This document shows positions 52,485-64,000 of a DNA stretch of 64,000 bases, piece by piece (positions within the stretch are counted from its first letter, which is position 1; each line of letters opens with the position of its first letter). Source of the stretch: Fasciola hepatica (Eukaryota; Platyhelminthes; Trematoda; Plagiorchiida; Fasciolidae); the NCBI GenBank assembly GCA_948099385.1, contig CANUEZ040000002.1:1674001-1738000 (forward strand). The letters are read 5' to 3'. The notes under the pieces were generated by a model that saw only the letters and a program-made list of their open reading frames with translations, did no database searches and was not told where the DNA came from. The position numbers were made by a program, and so were the translations under genes.

Positions 52485-54354
52485 CATGTTATTATATATA
52501 TATATATAGGTATAAGAGAAGCAGAAGCAATAACAATGGGGTTCTAGAAAGAAATTATCAGTCATTAGGAGGAGTAGGTAATGTTAGATCAATTGGTTGT
52601 AGAATTAACTTTGGAATTTCGTGGTGGATTAACTTCATGACAAGTGCACGTGGCAGCCCAACGGAGAGAAAAATAGAATGCGGAAGCACAGAAGTGATGA
52701 AGACTGTGAGGAGCAATTCATGGAACAGTGAAGATGAAAGACAGGATCAAAGAAAACAGGTAATAATGGGTCTAATTATTTGATCAATGCAGGTGCGAGA
52801 TGTAGTGACGGACCGGAGGAATCGGGTAGTGGCAGGTCAAACAATTTGGAACTGTGAAAGAACACCGTGACGTAACGTTGTCATTAAAATGGTGGAACAT
52901 GAAAAAGCGGACCACACTGGAAGGTACAGAAAAATGCCTGTAGCGAGCAATAAACGGATCAAGGGATGAAAGCAATGACCGAGGAGACGCAGGTAGGAAA
53001 TCACCAATCAGATCATTTTACTGCAGATGAAACACGAAGGAGGCGTACAAGGAAGCGGGACGCCCCGAGATAAGTGAACCAATAATAGAACAAAAAGACC
53101 ACAAAAAATGAATGCGCAACGGAGTTGGGGCAATGGAGCTGGAGAGCTGTGTGCCGGCAGACAATTGAACTGGTGGATACTAATCAAGACACTGGAAAGG
53201 ACCACAGAGGAATCGCGGAGCCAAGTGAGAAAGATATGGTGGTGGTGATTAGATAATAAATACGACTGTAAAAGATGCGAAGTTTGGAGCGGCAAGTTCT
53301 AATATGCGGATTGGGCATGAGTGCGGGTGCGATTGGTACATCATGGCATTGGGCATAAGGAGGGATTTAACAGAACGACAGGTTTTATAGAAGCTATCAA
53401 TGGGCGTTCTGAGCAGGGGGTAATACCAAGTGCATATAGAATAGAAGCCGGCAATAACGGCAGGTGGGAAAAGAGATATTGGCGAGCATCGACAGAGAAG
53501 AGTGGTTAGGACGATAGTGACTCAATGCAGTGATAGGCGATAGGAGGAAGGACAAAACGGGCAGGTGTGCACACCGTGGTAGGGCGACAAAAATGGAAGG
53601 TGGAAACAGATGATATTAGCTATAGGTGAACAAGCTGTGGCGGGAAAAGGATGAGGAACATGCAATTTTCAACCGACAGCATTGGATTCGGTAGTCCAAG
53701 AAAAGTTAGAGCGTGCCATCCGCAACCGGTGCTGGTGGGTGGGACTGGTCGTGCTCTGGGCACCTAACCTGAAAAACACTTCGTGAAGTGAACATAGGAG
53801 ATGTGATCCACCGGTCTAGTTGCGCTCGCACATTGTTGCAGACGGCCTGCACGCCCGATGTGCGCCGGCCATAGCGGTGGATCTGACCGCGCCCCGCATT
53901 GTTGGGAGTGGCACGAGTGTTCATGGATAATTGTACAGGGGACAAAGCGACCGCGATGGGGGTGCGTGAACCAGGAACAATTGACCAAGACGTGAGACCA
54001 TGGACAGGAGAGCCAACGGAAACAGCGAGGGGTAGACGACCGCGTAGCAATATTATCCCGGTGCACCTGCCAGGGAGATGGTAAGTACAGTGCCCGAAGT
54101 GGTTGGCCGTCACTGGGGATCACTGGAAAGGGAAAAGGGATAGAGAAGCGCAGTCTGGGTGTGCCCCAGCTGAGAATCAACGGACACTGAGGAGAAAAAA
54201 AGTGAATATGATGGATAAGAGATGAACGTAGGTGATCAACAGGGTTATCTTATGATGGCAGGGGGTAGGGAGGTTCGCTACGGATCAGTGAAGGCAATGG
54301 CCTTAGTTCGCGGGGTGTACCTAGTGGCCAGTGGCGCAGAGGTAGTAGAGTTAC
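52485..54354 (-). repeat. CR1 3' UTR region (tail of the LINE at 52485-58763)
   Basis: Non-coding sequence downstream of the LINE's C-terminus. Segment 53764-53870 matches 40700-40850, the 3' UTR of the BEL-split CR1, in the sense orientation of each element, which ties the two LINEs to one subfamily. A short (AT)n run at 52485-52507 marks the boundary with the truncated copy on the left. Confidence 0.55.
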
Positions 54355-54623
54355 AGTGTGAGGCCTCTTTCAAAGACCAGGTCGGCGGAGACGAGCTCAT
54401 TGGTGAGCAATATAGCATTGGGGACTGTTAAGTATGACAAAAGTGCGCGCCTAAAAGCGAACATTGAGGAGGCACTGCGTAAGCTAAGGGGCAGCTTATT
54501 CCAGATTTTTGAATAGGCTGACAGAAAGAATCGGGACTTCAGACAGAGATTAGAATGAGGGACAGTGAGAGAAAAGGCACGGTGGCGGATGAGGGAGGAG
54601 CAGGGCGCAGCAAATGAGATGGG

Positions 54624-55442
54624 TTAAGAGGTGTAGGCTAGGTTATGGATTAGCTTAAAGAGGAAAATCAGGTTGAGCCTCATGCGACGAATCCATAGAG
54701 GCTCAATTTGTGGGAGCTCACAGCGCTGGCGGTATGTTGGGGCTAGGGATACACCCAACAGCCTTTTGGTGAAAGTACGCTGAACGTTCTCAAGAGATAC
54801 AATAGAGGAACGTGGCCAGAGGCTGGAGGTAATGGGACAATATTCTAGAAGCAGTCTCACGTGTGAGAGATACATGCAGAGGCGACTGGCCGGTATTAAG
54901 AAACACCGATTGATCAGGCCAAGGGTTCGCTTAGCCTTAGCGATTTGGAACGATGCCTGTTCTGAGAAGTTAAAGGAACAAGAGTAGCATACGCTAAGAT
55001 CGGTAACCATGGGGTGTACGGGGATGGGCAGGCCGTCCAGACAAATTTGGCCGGGTGGTACGGTGCACTTGTATGGTAGGAGGAAGCTTTTCTCCGCAGA
55101 GAACTTCATGAACCACGAGACGTACCAAGTTTGGAGAACGAGTAAGTCGTGCGATATGTTGCACAGAGTCACGGGTAGGTCACTAGGGAGGAAAGAGTAA
55201 ATTATTTTTATATCGTAGGCAAAGAGGAAAGGAGTGCCGTGTCGAATAGAAGAGAAAATGTCATTGATACAAATAAGGAATAGTATTGGGCCTAGGACAC
55301 TGCCTTGGATGACGCCGCTGGTAATTGTTTTGGCGGAAGATAGGTGGCCGTCGGCGAGCACGGCTTGTGATCTGTGAGAGAGATAGGAGGATAGCCAGGA
55401 GAGGAGAGGGTCAGTAATACCGGGAGATCGGATTTTGGCCAA
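54624..55442 (-). pseudogene. CR1 RT C-terminal half with altered motif C
   Basis: The frame resumes at 'AKIRSPGITDPLL' right after the nested insertion. It has 'TSGVIQGSVLGPILFLICINDIF' (motif B) and FLFAYDIKIIYSF, where the first catalytic Asp of motif C is Tyr (codon at 55215-55217). Thumb and 'VQRTFTKRLLG' blocks follow. The conserved C-terminal end (KIWNKLPLSLRS and similar) continues in a different frame to about 54355. Confidence 0.8.
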
Positions 55443-55827
55443 TAATAATAATAATAATAATAATTGTATATTTCGGATGCGCCCGAAGCATGCTAGAATG
55501 CATGATCAGATGATTATAGTGATGCCGGAATGACAATTCACAAAAGGGTACAACAAGTGCATGCAGAGTATCAGAGAGAGTGTTACAGTTAACTAAAACT
55601 GTATTAATGCCCGGCAAATTTGAAGGTCAAGGTCGAATGATGTCAGTCAGTCTGGAATACATGCATAAGTGGTATATGAAATAATTACCACTAGTGGAAA
55701 TTAGAACATATTCAAAGGAAATGTTTTTGGTGCGCTACAGAACATGAGAGGCATAAGGATAGAAATCTCGTCGAAGCGTTCGGTGAATTATTCACTTTAC
55801 TACAGGTATGTCAAGAAGTATTAACAA
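55441..55827 (-). mobile_element. Nested 5'-truncated CR1 tail (about 390 bp)
   Basis: (AAT)n, hairpin TTCGG/CCGAA (55472-55487), then sequence matching 50264-50656 with few differences, ending at GAAGTATTAACA. It splits the codons of the HLLAKIRS block of the host LINE's RT: on the coding strand the flanks are VPHIHLL and AKIRSP. No target duplication longer than about 3 bases is evident. Confidence 0.88.
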
Positions 55828-56774
55828 CAGATGAATATGGGGAACACGGTCAAAAGCCTTAGACATGTCGAGGTACGGGACAATTACAAAGTTGCCGGCG
55901 TCAGCAGCAGACGATAGGACATTGAGAAAGTCAAGCTGACAGGAAGAGCAGGAACGGGAGTTCAAGAAACCATGCTGACCAGGGTTCAGCAGGTTGTTAG
56001 ATAAGAGGTACTGGACAATGTGTTTTTTGATAATTCTCTCCATAATTATGCAGACTACTGGGGTGTGATTATTGGGCCGATAGGTATCTGGGTCGTGTAA
56101 TGCGCTCTTTTTGAAGCGCGGAACTATAACAGAGGATTTCCGTTGAGGTGGGACGAAACTGTGAAGCATGGAGGTGGTATACATATTAAGTAACAATAAA
56201 GGGAGGTCAGGACCACCGAAACGGAGGAGGGCCGGTGAGAAATCATCTGGTCCCGGTTTTGGGGAAGGTTTAATGGAGGACACTGATGTTTCAATTTCTA
56301 GATGGGTGAAGGGAATCGATGAAAGAGAGGCAGAGGTGCAGGGGTGGATTGTAGGAGGGGAATACCAGGACAGCTTATAAGGGAGGAAGAAAAATGCTAA
56401 TTGAAGGCCTCAGAAATAGATGCTGGAGTATTAGCGGTAGATGAGCCGCAGATGAGGAACTTGGGCGAGGTATGATTGGAGTGATTGGACCTTTTACTAA
56501 GGGGGTTGGACAGGTAGCCAGTTTTGTTTGAGTGTGCTAGGGCGATGGCCTCTTGCCTTCTCAGATGCGAATCGATCATGCAACTTAGCCTCAGTTGTAG
56601 CTGGTTTATGTGCAGGAGAATTGTAAAGTCGTGTGATCTAGCGAAGGTAAGTTGCAGCTTAGACAGTTTACGCTCTAAAAGTGACAGGAGTGAGGTGCTG
56701 GATTTGGGGCGTGGATCGGTACATGGGTTGGCGGTATTTAGGCATTGTAGGAGGTTGGAGTGGAGAGAGTTCAT
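55828..56774 (-). pseudogene. CR1 linker and RT N-terminal half
   Basis: Frame 56397-56774 is the basic linker before the RT (LLERKLSKLQLTFARSHDF and SISEAFN). Frame 55792-56283 has 'SPKPGPDDFSPALLRF', 'PPQRKSSVIVPRFKKS', 'YRPNNHTPVVCIIMERIIKKHI', 'QHGFLNSRSCSSCQLDFL' and 'YLDMSKAFDRVPHIHLL' (motif A, Asp intact). It then runs into the nested insertion. Confidence 0.78.
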
Positions 56775-56814
56775 AACAGTGAGGGGATCGGATGAAAGAA
56801 AAAATGTGTCCCAG

Positions 56815-57945
56815 TTAAGGGAGCACTAGGGGCCAGTTACAGAAACGGTAGAAAGTCAGAACAGGGGGAGAGGATTGCATCGGATGAGAACAGCTGAACT
56901 TGCACCTGACAGTACGGTGGTCACTACCCGGGAAGTGATCAGTAGTCTGGGTGATCATATCAGGAACATCAATGGAGAATACTAGGTCCAAGATGCTGTT
57001 CCCCCTAGTAAGGCAGGAGACATGTTGGGTCCATCCACCAAGATGGACACAAGAAAGGAGGGTGGAGAGGGCGGGAGGGCTAGTATAGGAGGACCAGCAA
57101 ATTGAAGGATAGTTAAAATCACCCGCAATAATTTTTGCACTGGCAGGGTAGTCAAGCGCAGCATTAAAGACATCCACGGCAGAGCCAATTTTTGCAGGCT
57201 CCAGACCCGGGGGGATTTAGACGCAGCCAAGGAGGAGGTTCTGGTCGGAGGATTGAATGGATAGCCATAACGAGTCCTCAATAAGGAGAAGAGAGGGGTG
57301 GTCGATAACACTAGCGTGGATAGTGCATTTGACAAAGGCTAAACAGCTCCCTTCACGCCTGGACTGGAGGGTTTTCGAGAAGCATGTATACCCGGCTATG
57401 CGAACAAGGTCAAGCGAAGCATCATCTGACAGCCAGGATTCAGTTACCAGTACAATGTCAGCGTTTGACGTAAATGCCAAATATCGCAGGTGCGATATTT
57501 TTCTAATTATTGTGCGAGCGTTAATAAGAACTAGTAGGAATGAGTTCAGTGTCGGTGTGCGCAATGCATGGATGCCAGGTGCAAGACTATTGGGATCGCT
57601 GTGGCGATAGGAGTTGGGTCTCAGTGGGGATAGGGCGTCAATAGAAGTGGGAGGGCAGGCGGTGTTGGGTGGGGGACGGAAAGTAGGGGATGCGTTAGCA
57701 TTAGGCGCAGCCAATCGCTGTGGGTGATCAATACGGTGGGTGTGCAGCACACCGCTGATGGGGGCCGGAGGGGTGTCACACGATGCAGAGGGAGGGGGCA
57801 CCATATGGCAAAGTGAGAGGTTAAGAACATCTGTCGAAGCGGGATGGACAGGGGGGAGTGCATGGTGTAAGGTGCTACGTGGCATGACATCGAGTTCGGA
57901 GCGATCAGTGATATGAATCTGTGAAAGTTTATCGATATGGTCCAT
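56815..57945 (-). pseudogene. CR1 endonuclease domain, frameshifted
   Basis: Frame 57217-57945 gives 'LLVLINARTIIRKISHLR', 'ADIVLVTESWLSDDASLD', 'REGSCLAFVKC' and 'LLLGCV'. After a break near 57210, frame 56815-57177 gives 'AKIIAGDFNYPSICWSS', 'LGGWTQHVSCLTRGNSILDLVFSI' and 'PGSDHRTVRCKF' with the catalytic Asp-His. All active-site residues can be found but not in one frame. Confidence 0.75.
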
Positions 57946-57952
57946 AGGGCGA

Positions 57953-58763
57953 CTAGCAATATGGCCGCGGGTGCGGAGGGCACCGGTCAGGAAAAAAACG
58001 AGATCTTGACTGCAGGTAACCTACCTGTTGGGCAGAGTCAGTATAAGGCTGGTAGGTTGGCATGGGGGTGAAGGCATGCGGGAGAGTAACTGGGACGTCG
58101 TGTGGGGTGGGGGGCGGGAAGGGAAGGGAGTGGCGAAATTTGGAAAGGTTTGGAGGCTTATGAGGGGCAGGGGAGCCGGTAAGTGGGGAGGTTGGGGAGG
58201 AGGTGGGATACAGGTACGAACCTAGAATATCTGCTAGGGTATGTACGTGGTACTTCAGGGTTAGATGAGGGTTGGTGGAGGTGAGCAGGGGGGAACAGCG
58301 GAGGCATGCTGGGGCTATAGTATGGAGGGTTGGTGTCTGGGGAGCAGGGAGGGATATACGGTAGCAACGGAGATGGAGGATTGGTATGACCCATGCGATC
58401 AGAGAGAGGGAAAGACAGTGGGAGGGTGTGCGAGGCAGTGGAAGGATGAGTGGCACTGGCAAGGCCCTGAAGGTCACTCCTGCATATAGGGACGATGGCG
58501 TTAGACGAATCCGGAAGGTGGCCCAGTTGGTTATCACCTGGAGGATCCGAGAGTACGCTATAAGCAGAAGCCGATTGAGAGTGGGGGGTAATGGGTGGGG
58601 TGATTGGTTGGGCAAGTGCGGACCTGGTAGGAGTACCAGGCAGGCTTATGGGGGGATTAGAGCAGCACTTATGAGGATAGAAGCGAAGTGTCGCGGCTGA
58701 GCTAGCAGCTGGTGGGTAGTTAGTAGAGTCGTTAGAGCGAGAGCGGGATGCGTTATAAGTCAA
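57953..58763 (-). pseudogene. CR1 ORF1-like Pro-rich region
   Basis: Two overlapping minus frames (58158-58763 and 57953-58615) are both open and both Pro/Ser-rich, which reflects C-rich low-complexity DNA. Position and composition match the ORF1-like frame at 42384-42782. I cannot tell which frame was coding. Confidence 0.4.
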
Positions 58764-61653
58764 AGTGATGCAAGCCGTGGATAACGGATGCCTATTGGGG
58801 TTCTATGAATGGAATAAGTCCTGAACATGGAGAAATGAAAGAAATGTATGGGAGTATAGTCATGAACTTTGGTGAAAGTGAAGAGAACGGCTCTCCATGA
58901 AGACGATGTGGGTCCCGGTTTCAATGAACGGATTGTGTCATGGAACAGGGAGACGTGAACAAACTGTGTGGAAGTGCACTCAGATAAAAGGGAGCGCAAT
59001 CTGAAGGACTTGGATCAGCAAAGGATAGATTTCAAGCCGAATACCCTTCGAAAGAAAAATGAAATCTTGCAACGGAAACCAGAATGGAAAACCTCCGCGT
59101 AGGCTCGCGCCTTACTGTTCTGTTAGGCTGACAAAATTATTTTGACTTATTGATTCTCAGTGATATTCGGCCTCATTATTGGGAACCACGGATGAGGGAG
59201 ATAAGTGGACTCGCGTTTGGATGCCGTATCGAAATTTATTGAGTAGCAAACTCCTTTATTGCGCATTCTAGCTCTGTTATTGGGTTGTTTCACATGGGAC
59301 CAAGGTGATGTGCATCATCTCGTGGGCATGGTTCATCAGGCGGATAAGGGAAGTGTCAATTAATCAACAGCAGGTTTATTGTGAACTGTTATTTGTGAAG
59401 ACTCGAACAGTGACACCAGTAGAAGAGGTGTTGCTTTAGAAGACGCCTATCAATCTACTGGTGAGCAGTTGGGGGTGCTTTAGGTCGAATGGCTCGACTG
59501 AAATCCAGTTTGGCATTAAATATTCCATTTAGGTCTCTGTCGGTACGGGTCAAAGTATGGACCTTGGTCATCGAAAGTAGAGCCCGATGGGGAGGCCGAC
59601 GACAAACCTGAAATAAATGATGTTAGCAGTCTAGGGTGGTTCCAGCTGTGAGTTATGATAATAAAAGGCGACAACTAAGAGTAAACTGGTAGGGTTTATG
59701 TGAAATGTCAGTGGCACATTCCATATTCGGATCTGGGTTTTATTTCAATATTTTAAGTAAAGTACGGTTGATCAGTACTACTACGGGCTAGCAAGATAGC
59801 GTACACCGGGTGGGCTGCTGCGCCTGCATTTCAAAGGATAAATGGTTTTCACGCAATTGGAAGTTCTGAAGAACAATTAAGGTTGCAGAAAGAACCACCG
59901 GGGCATCGGTGGTGATGCTTGGAGAAAATTGTCATCATGCACAGAAACGTGGACGTAAGTTCGTCTGTGCTCCTACTCGGTAGTGCTGGCCTACCGAGAT
60001 TAAACTTGAGTGTGAGCAGGGAAATTTCATGACGTGGTGGTTGCTTGAATATTATATCTGTTATAAAAGTAAGGAAAGATAATTAATAGGGAATGGAAAA
60101 TATTAACGGTTCTCCGTGTTTATTTTTTGGGAACTTAAATGAGGCAGATGTTGGTCATCCGTTGCCTCCACATGTTGTCCATGTCAGTGGGCTTAAAGTC
60201 CTGGCTGCGGTAGTGGCTGTAGTTGGCAGGAAGCTGTGGTTACTGTTAGGTAAGGTTATAAACCTAGGCCTGGCTTGGATGCTAGGACGTCGAGAAGACC
60301 GCTTCCCAAGAAAGATGACGGAAGATGGAGAGGTATGGATGGAAAAGGTGACCGGTTTCCACTGTGTTCTTTTTTCTGTTTCTCCTTTTCCGGGCTTCAC
60401 CTCGGTTGCCTTCATTTGTCAGGTATGTCTACATGCTGTACAGGTCAATGGGTTGAAAGTCAGGTGTATGGAGCGATTGTATTTGACGTCGACGTGCGCG
60501 CTAGGTGCGCTTAGGGAGGGTATGGGATGGTTGAAGCTTAGAGCGGGGGGTGGATAAGCTTATGTGAAGAGTCCAGTGCACTGTCACCTCAGCCAGTCTC
60601 GTGAGTGAAAATCAAAAAGCTTGTCGAGCGAACAAAGGCGATGTGGGGTTTCCCCTCTCACATGATCAAGTCGGAGCTGATGGGAGACATACCCATAGAT
60701 GAAGGTTGCCCACTTCCTTCACAGCCGGATGTCAGTGGCATTTGGAGATCGAATCGATCCCACGAGGCCTTTTTGTTTCCACTTTTATTTTTATAGTTTT
60801 TTTGTTTCCTAACAGCGAGGTAGTTGAGCTCATATAGGAACTTTCCACGGTCCCCCTCCTCCGCCCGATCGTAATTTTATGCGTATCTGTCTTTTTTCGC
60901 AACTGCCCGGGGGTGGCCTGTTTTCCCCACGTTCGGACGACGCTATGGTATGGGTGTCGTTGACATCAGGGGTTTCGCCAGCATGAGCTGGAAAAATGCA
61001 GAGTGGGACTAAGCAAACACACGGAGCAGGAAAACGAATGTTGTAAAGCACAGGCTAGCATACGTGTATCTGTCTCATACAACGCCATACCATGCTTAAG
61101 ACCATCAGAGACCACTCAAGGCTAGCTGGTTTAGATGGGTTTAGCTCTGTTGATGGGAAATAGTGTGGTGCACAAGAGGGAATATGATAGTGGTTGGTGG
61201 GTGGTAGATACAGAGATGAGACAAGAGGACAGGCCACCGAGTAGGTACTGGCAGATGGGATTCTGGGATAAGAGACTCTGGAATGAGATGATTAGGAAAG
61301 GCGAAATGAGGCCGGACAGAAAACCCAGGCGGGTACTGGTAGCCAAAATAAACGGGAAAGGAGTGAAAAGATCAAGTAAGATGGTGGACGGCGGAACTCG
61401 GTGTCCCGTGGTGCAAAGCCACATACCTACTTGCTGCAGAGACATCTACGGCTAAGAACCTCAGACTGGTTGGCAGTAGAACACGAACATACTCTGGAAC
61501 TAGGAAAACCGGCAAGCATTAAACTAGATATATCTACATAAGTCAGCAAACTGTAGCTACCGTATTATAGATTGTGTGCAGTATAACGTAAAAGAAAATA
61601 GTTGCCCTGGCCTTTGTCATAGGGCAAGAAGTGAGAATTCTAGAGCAGCAATC
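58764..61653. other. Long stretch without a recognised gene
   Basis: Several open frames of 60-154 codons on both strands (for example 60093-60557 plus and 61135-61455 plus) show no motif I recognise and overlap one another. The right part may be a 3' UTR of the minus-strand CR1 that ends its coding region at 61654, by analogy with the 2-kb UTR of the related LINE. No (AAT)n plus hairpin end was found here. Confidence 0.35.
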
Positions 61654-62038
61654 CTAGTAATCAAACCCCTTTTCGTAGTCCACCTCTTCGGTGACGGTCT
61701 GGCCGGTAGGAAGGATCACATTGGGAACAGTCAAGAAGTGATCCACGGAGCCTCTGAAATGGGAAATTGAGAGACTCTCGCGGATGTTTAGCGGGGGCTT
61801 ATTCCATAACTTTGAGTATTTTATAAAGAAGAAGTTAGGTCTCAACGCAAATTTTGATCTAGGAATAGAGAGCTGCGGAGACCGATGGTGTACAGGCTAA
61901 CTCATGGAGGGAGTGAGAAAAAAGGGGTTCAGTACACGAGAAGGCCATACGGTGGTACAGCCTAGACGGGAGGCATAAACTGAGCTTCATGCGACGCAGC
62001 TATAGATGGTCAAGAATGAGTAGGACGCACCGATTCTT

Positions 62039-62431
62039 TTAACACAAACTCGAGGAAAATCCCGCCAATTGTTTGGCAAATTGGCGCTTCACGGACTCCG
62101 GAGAAATTCGGTTGGATTTCGTCATGTTGGTGAGAATAATGGGACAGTTTTCAAGGGGAGGCCTGGCGTGAGACTTGTAAATGAGCAGTTTGCAATCACT
62201 TAGCCGAAAAGTTCTGGAGATGAGACCAGTGGTTCTTTTCATCTTTGCAATCTGGAGTGGAACACACTCAGAAAACCTAAAGCTACAAGAATAATGTAGA
62301 CCAAGGCCTCGAATTAGAGGGCTGTTCGAAATGGGTAGGTCGTGGATAAGCAGGGTTCCGGGGCCACTTGACACCTGAAGGTTGTGTAGCAGCTCTTCGA
62401 GGTCGAGAAGTCCATACTCCATGAACTGCAC
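62039..62431 (-). pseudogene. CR1 RT thumb segment
   Basis: The frame carries 'GLGLHYSCSFRFSECVPLQIAKMKRTTGLISRTFRLSDCKLLIYKSHARPPLENCPIILTNM' and 'VKRQFAKQLAGFSS', aligning with the intact ORF2 after motif C. It is one frame away from the RT core. Confidence 0.7.
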
Positions 62432-62967
62432 CAGTTCCCGAGTGGCTTCAGGTCACTAGAAATTTCATCCAGCATAATGTTGAGGTTCTGACGAGGAAAC
62501 TCATAGACAATCTTAAAGTCATCAGCAAAAAGGAATGGGGTACCATGGTGTAAAATGGGAAATATATCATTTATGTAGTTGAGAAAAATTAAGGGACCGA
62601 GTATACAGCCTTGTATAACCCCACTGGCGACTGGAGCAGGCTGTGAGAAACACCCATCAATGGAAACCACTTCTGAGCGGTTCGACAGATATGATGTTAG
62701 CCACGATAAAGGAGAACCGGAAAAGCCACGAGCTTTGAGTTTGGTTAATAAGAAAACGTGAGGGAAGCGGTCAAACGCCTTTGTTATATCAACGTATATA
62801 ATGATGATAGATTCACTGGTGTCGGCTGCTGCCGTTATGGGGTTAAAAAAGTCATACTGGTGAGTAGTGCGTGAACTTGATTTTAAAAAGCTATGTTTCC
62901 CACAGTGGATGATGGTATGGGACAATGGGAAGTCAGACATCCGCTGTCTGATGAGGCGTTCCATCAA
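62314..62967 (-). pseudogene. CR1 reverse transcriptase core
   Basis: A 217-codon frame: 'MMERLIRQRMSDF', 'GKHSFLKSSSRTTHQYDFF', 'IIIYVDITKAFDRFPHVFLL' (motif A, Asp intact), 'ASGVIQGCILGPLIFLNYINDIF' (motif B) and 'FLFADDFKIVYEF' (motif C, both Asp intact). It loses frame in the thumb near 62400. The catalytic core residues are intact although the element as a whole is broken. Confidence 0.8.
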
Positions 62968-63060
62968 CCTAGAAGCAATTGAAGTGTGGTTGATAAGGCG
63001 GAAATTTGAAGGGTCATGTATTGGTCCCTTCCTACGGATTGGGCTGATGACCGCAGTCTT

Positions 63061-63992
63061 TCACTGAGAGAGGAACACACCAAACTTGATGGATCGATTG
63101 TAGGCCTTCAGTGGTAGGGTTACAACATCAGTTCCTCTAAGACATAGGAGAGTCGGTGGAACACCATCATGGCCAGGGCTTGAGGACTTCCGGACACGGG
63201 TAAGCTGGTTGGTCACCTCCTTTAGAGTAAATTCCAAACCAGACAATGGGTGCTCGGTGACAGGTTCTATGAACGGGGGTAAAGTAAGGGGGTCCATAGT
63301 CACAGATGCAGCAAAGTAGGAATTAAGAGCCTCGGCTATCGCTACAGGTGGGGTAATGTGATCGTTGTCTGCTGAAATTAGAGAGGGGATACCTGCTGGC
63401 TTGCACTGATTTCTGTTCTTCATTACGCGTGCCAACTTTGAGGAAGTGTTGTGGCATTGTAAAGCCGATGCTTCTTGTTTTTTGAGCATATCGTCAGACT
63501 TAATTCTGATTGCTAACAAGAGACGTTGGAGCTGCAAGAATGACGATAAGTCACTACTGGTGTGATGCACCTTCTGGAGCTTCAGATATTTGCTTTGCAT
63601 TCGGCTCAGGACTAAACTACGGACTCGGTTTGTTATGATACGAGTTGTAGTGATTGCGAACAGCAATTTTGATAGGTTAGAATATAGTAGATCAGTAGCC
63701 AGTTGAAGGTTGCTTTGCAGGATAAGTCGTCCCAGTCTAACGATCGAAGCTTGCCGATAAGATTGTCCCAGTTGACTGCTGAAGAGAAATGACTGAGTGG
63801 GTGGGACTTACCAGAAGCTTGCGGAACCAAGAAGATGCAGGAAATCATCCTGTGGTCACCTCCTGGGAAGAGGTCTAGCGTACTGGCTGAAACATCGGAT
63901 AAGCCAATATTGAACAACAGATCAAAGATGTTGGTGCCTCTGGTTGGGACTGTTACGTGTTGGATCCAGAGCTCTGAGCGGATGCATGACAT
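63061..63992 (-). pseudogene. CR1 endonuclease end, linker and RT start
   Basis: Frame 63633-63992 carries 'WIQHVTVPTRGTNIFDLLFNIGL' and 'FPGGDHRMISCIF' (catalytic Asp-His). Frame 63061-63666 carries the linker ('QSKYLKLQKVH', 'SSFLQLQRLLLAIR'), 'AIAEALNSYFAASVT', and 'SSSPGHDGVPPTLL' (RT motif 1; Pro-Gly-His-Asp for the usual Pro-Gly-Pro-Asp). The two frames overlap by 34 bases and differ, so a frameshift separates them. Confidence 0.72.
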
Positions 63993-64000
63993 GAAATCAA

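Larger units (their letters stand above)
52485..58763 (-). mobile_element. Decayed CR1 LINE with a nested CR1 tail
   Basis: Minus-strand order: Pro-rich ORF1-like frames (58763-57953), endonuclease (57945-56815), linker (56774-56397), RT N-terminal half (56283-55828), a nested insertion (55441-55827), the RT C-terminal half (55440-54624), a C-terminal segment in another frame to about 54355, then the 3' UTR. The subfamily is that of the intact LINE at 42384. The Pro-rich region is split over three frames. Confidence 0.8.
61654..64000 (-). mobile_element. Decayed CR1 LINE, running off the window edge
   Basis: Minus-strand pieces: end of the endonuclease (63633-63992), linker and RT start (63061-63666), RT core (62314-62967), thumb (62039-62431) and C-terminus (61654-61845, 'FFFIKYSKLWNKPPLNIRES'). 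The subfamily is that of the intact LINE at 42384. The 5' part lies beyond the window. Confidence 0.8.

Noticed and set aside
59325..59345. Minus-strand CUGAUGA near 59332
   Set aside because: No GAAAC or paired stems in the required positions.
60093..60557. 154-codon plus frame as a host gene
   Set aside because: No recognisable motif, overlapping open frames on both strands, and low-complexity GT-rich composition.

Overview
This window is eukaryotic nuclear DNA that is almost entirely transposable elements around one recognisable host gene. The element mix (SR2/RTE-type and CR1-type LINEs, a BEL/Pao LTR element, Penelope-like elements, and a tRNA-headed SINE carrying a hammerhead ribozyme) is the mix known from parasitic flatworms, and the host gene is an intron-containing Cdc42. 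A platyhelminth, perhaps a large-genome tapeworm, is my inference; no sequence here fixes the species.

Layout. 1-16.0 kb is an RTE graveyard: one long decayed copy (about 690-3990, minus), one more complete copy (about 9900-13790, minus), and at least eight fragments in both orientations. It also holds a Penelope-like fragment (7680-8470), a separate Penelope-type hammerhead ribozyme (8759-8801, minus) and long (AT)n tracts. 16.7-19.3 kb is a decayed CR1/Jockey-type LINE (plus). 19.6-20.0 kb carries the first two coding exons of Cdc42 (minus); later exons were not found, so the next intron probably runs leftward through the repeats. 20.3-23.7 kb is a CR1 LINE (minus) ending about 360 bp upstream of the Cdc42 start and spoiled by one visible nonsense codon. 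24.2-28.0 kb is a second CR1-like LINE (minus). 28.0-31.25 kb is a Penelope-like element (minus) with an inverted copy of its own 3' end at its head. 31.9-41.0 kb is a CR1 LINE (plus) split by a 6.7-kb BEL/Pao element (32699-39395) with 377-bp LTRs that differ at one base and a GTGAG target duplication.

41.4 kb holds the tRNA-derived SINE with a hammerhead. 42.4-48.2 kb is the best-preserved LINE: ORF2 of 966 aa is uninterrupted, and an ORF1-like segment lies upstream in the same frame behind one TGA. Its 2.2-kb 3' tail recurs inverted at 50.3-52.5 kb. 52.5-58.8 kb and 61.6-64.0 kb are two more decayed minus-strand CR1 copies, the first with a 390-bp truncated CR1 tail nested in its RT domain.

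Apart from Cdc42, no intact host gene is supported. The most interesting signals are the two hammerhead ribozymes, the covarying 3' hairpin plus (ATT)n shared by five CR1 ends, the Penelope inverted-tail structure, and the contrast between near-identical BEL LTRs and a badly broken BEL coding region.
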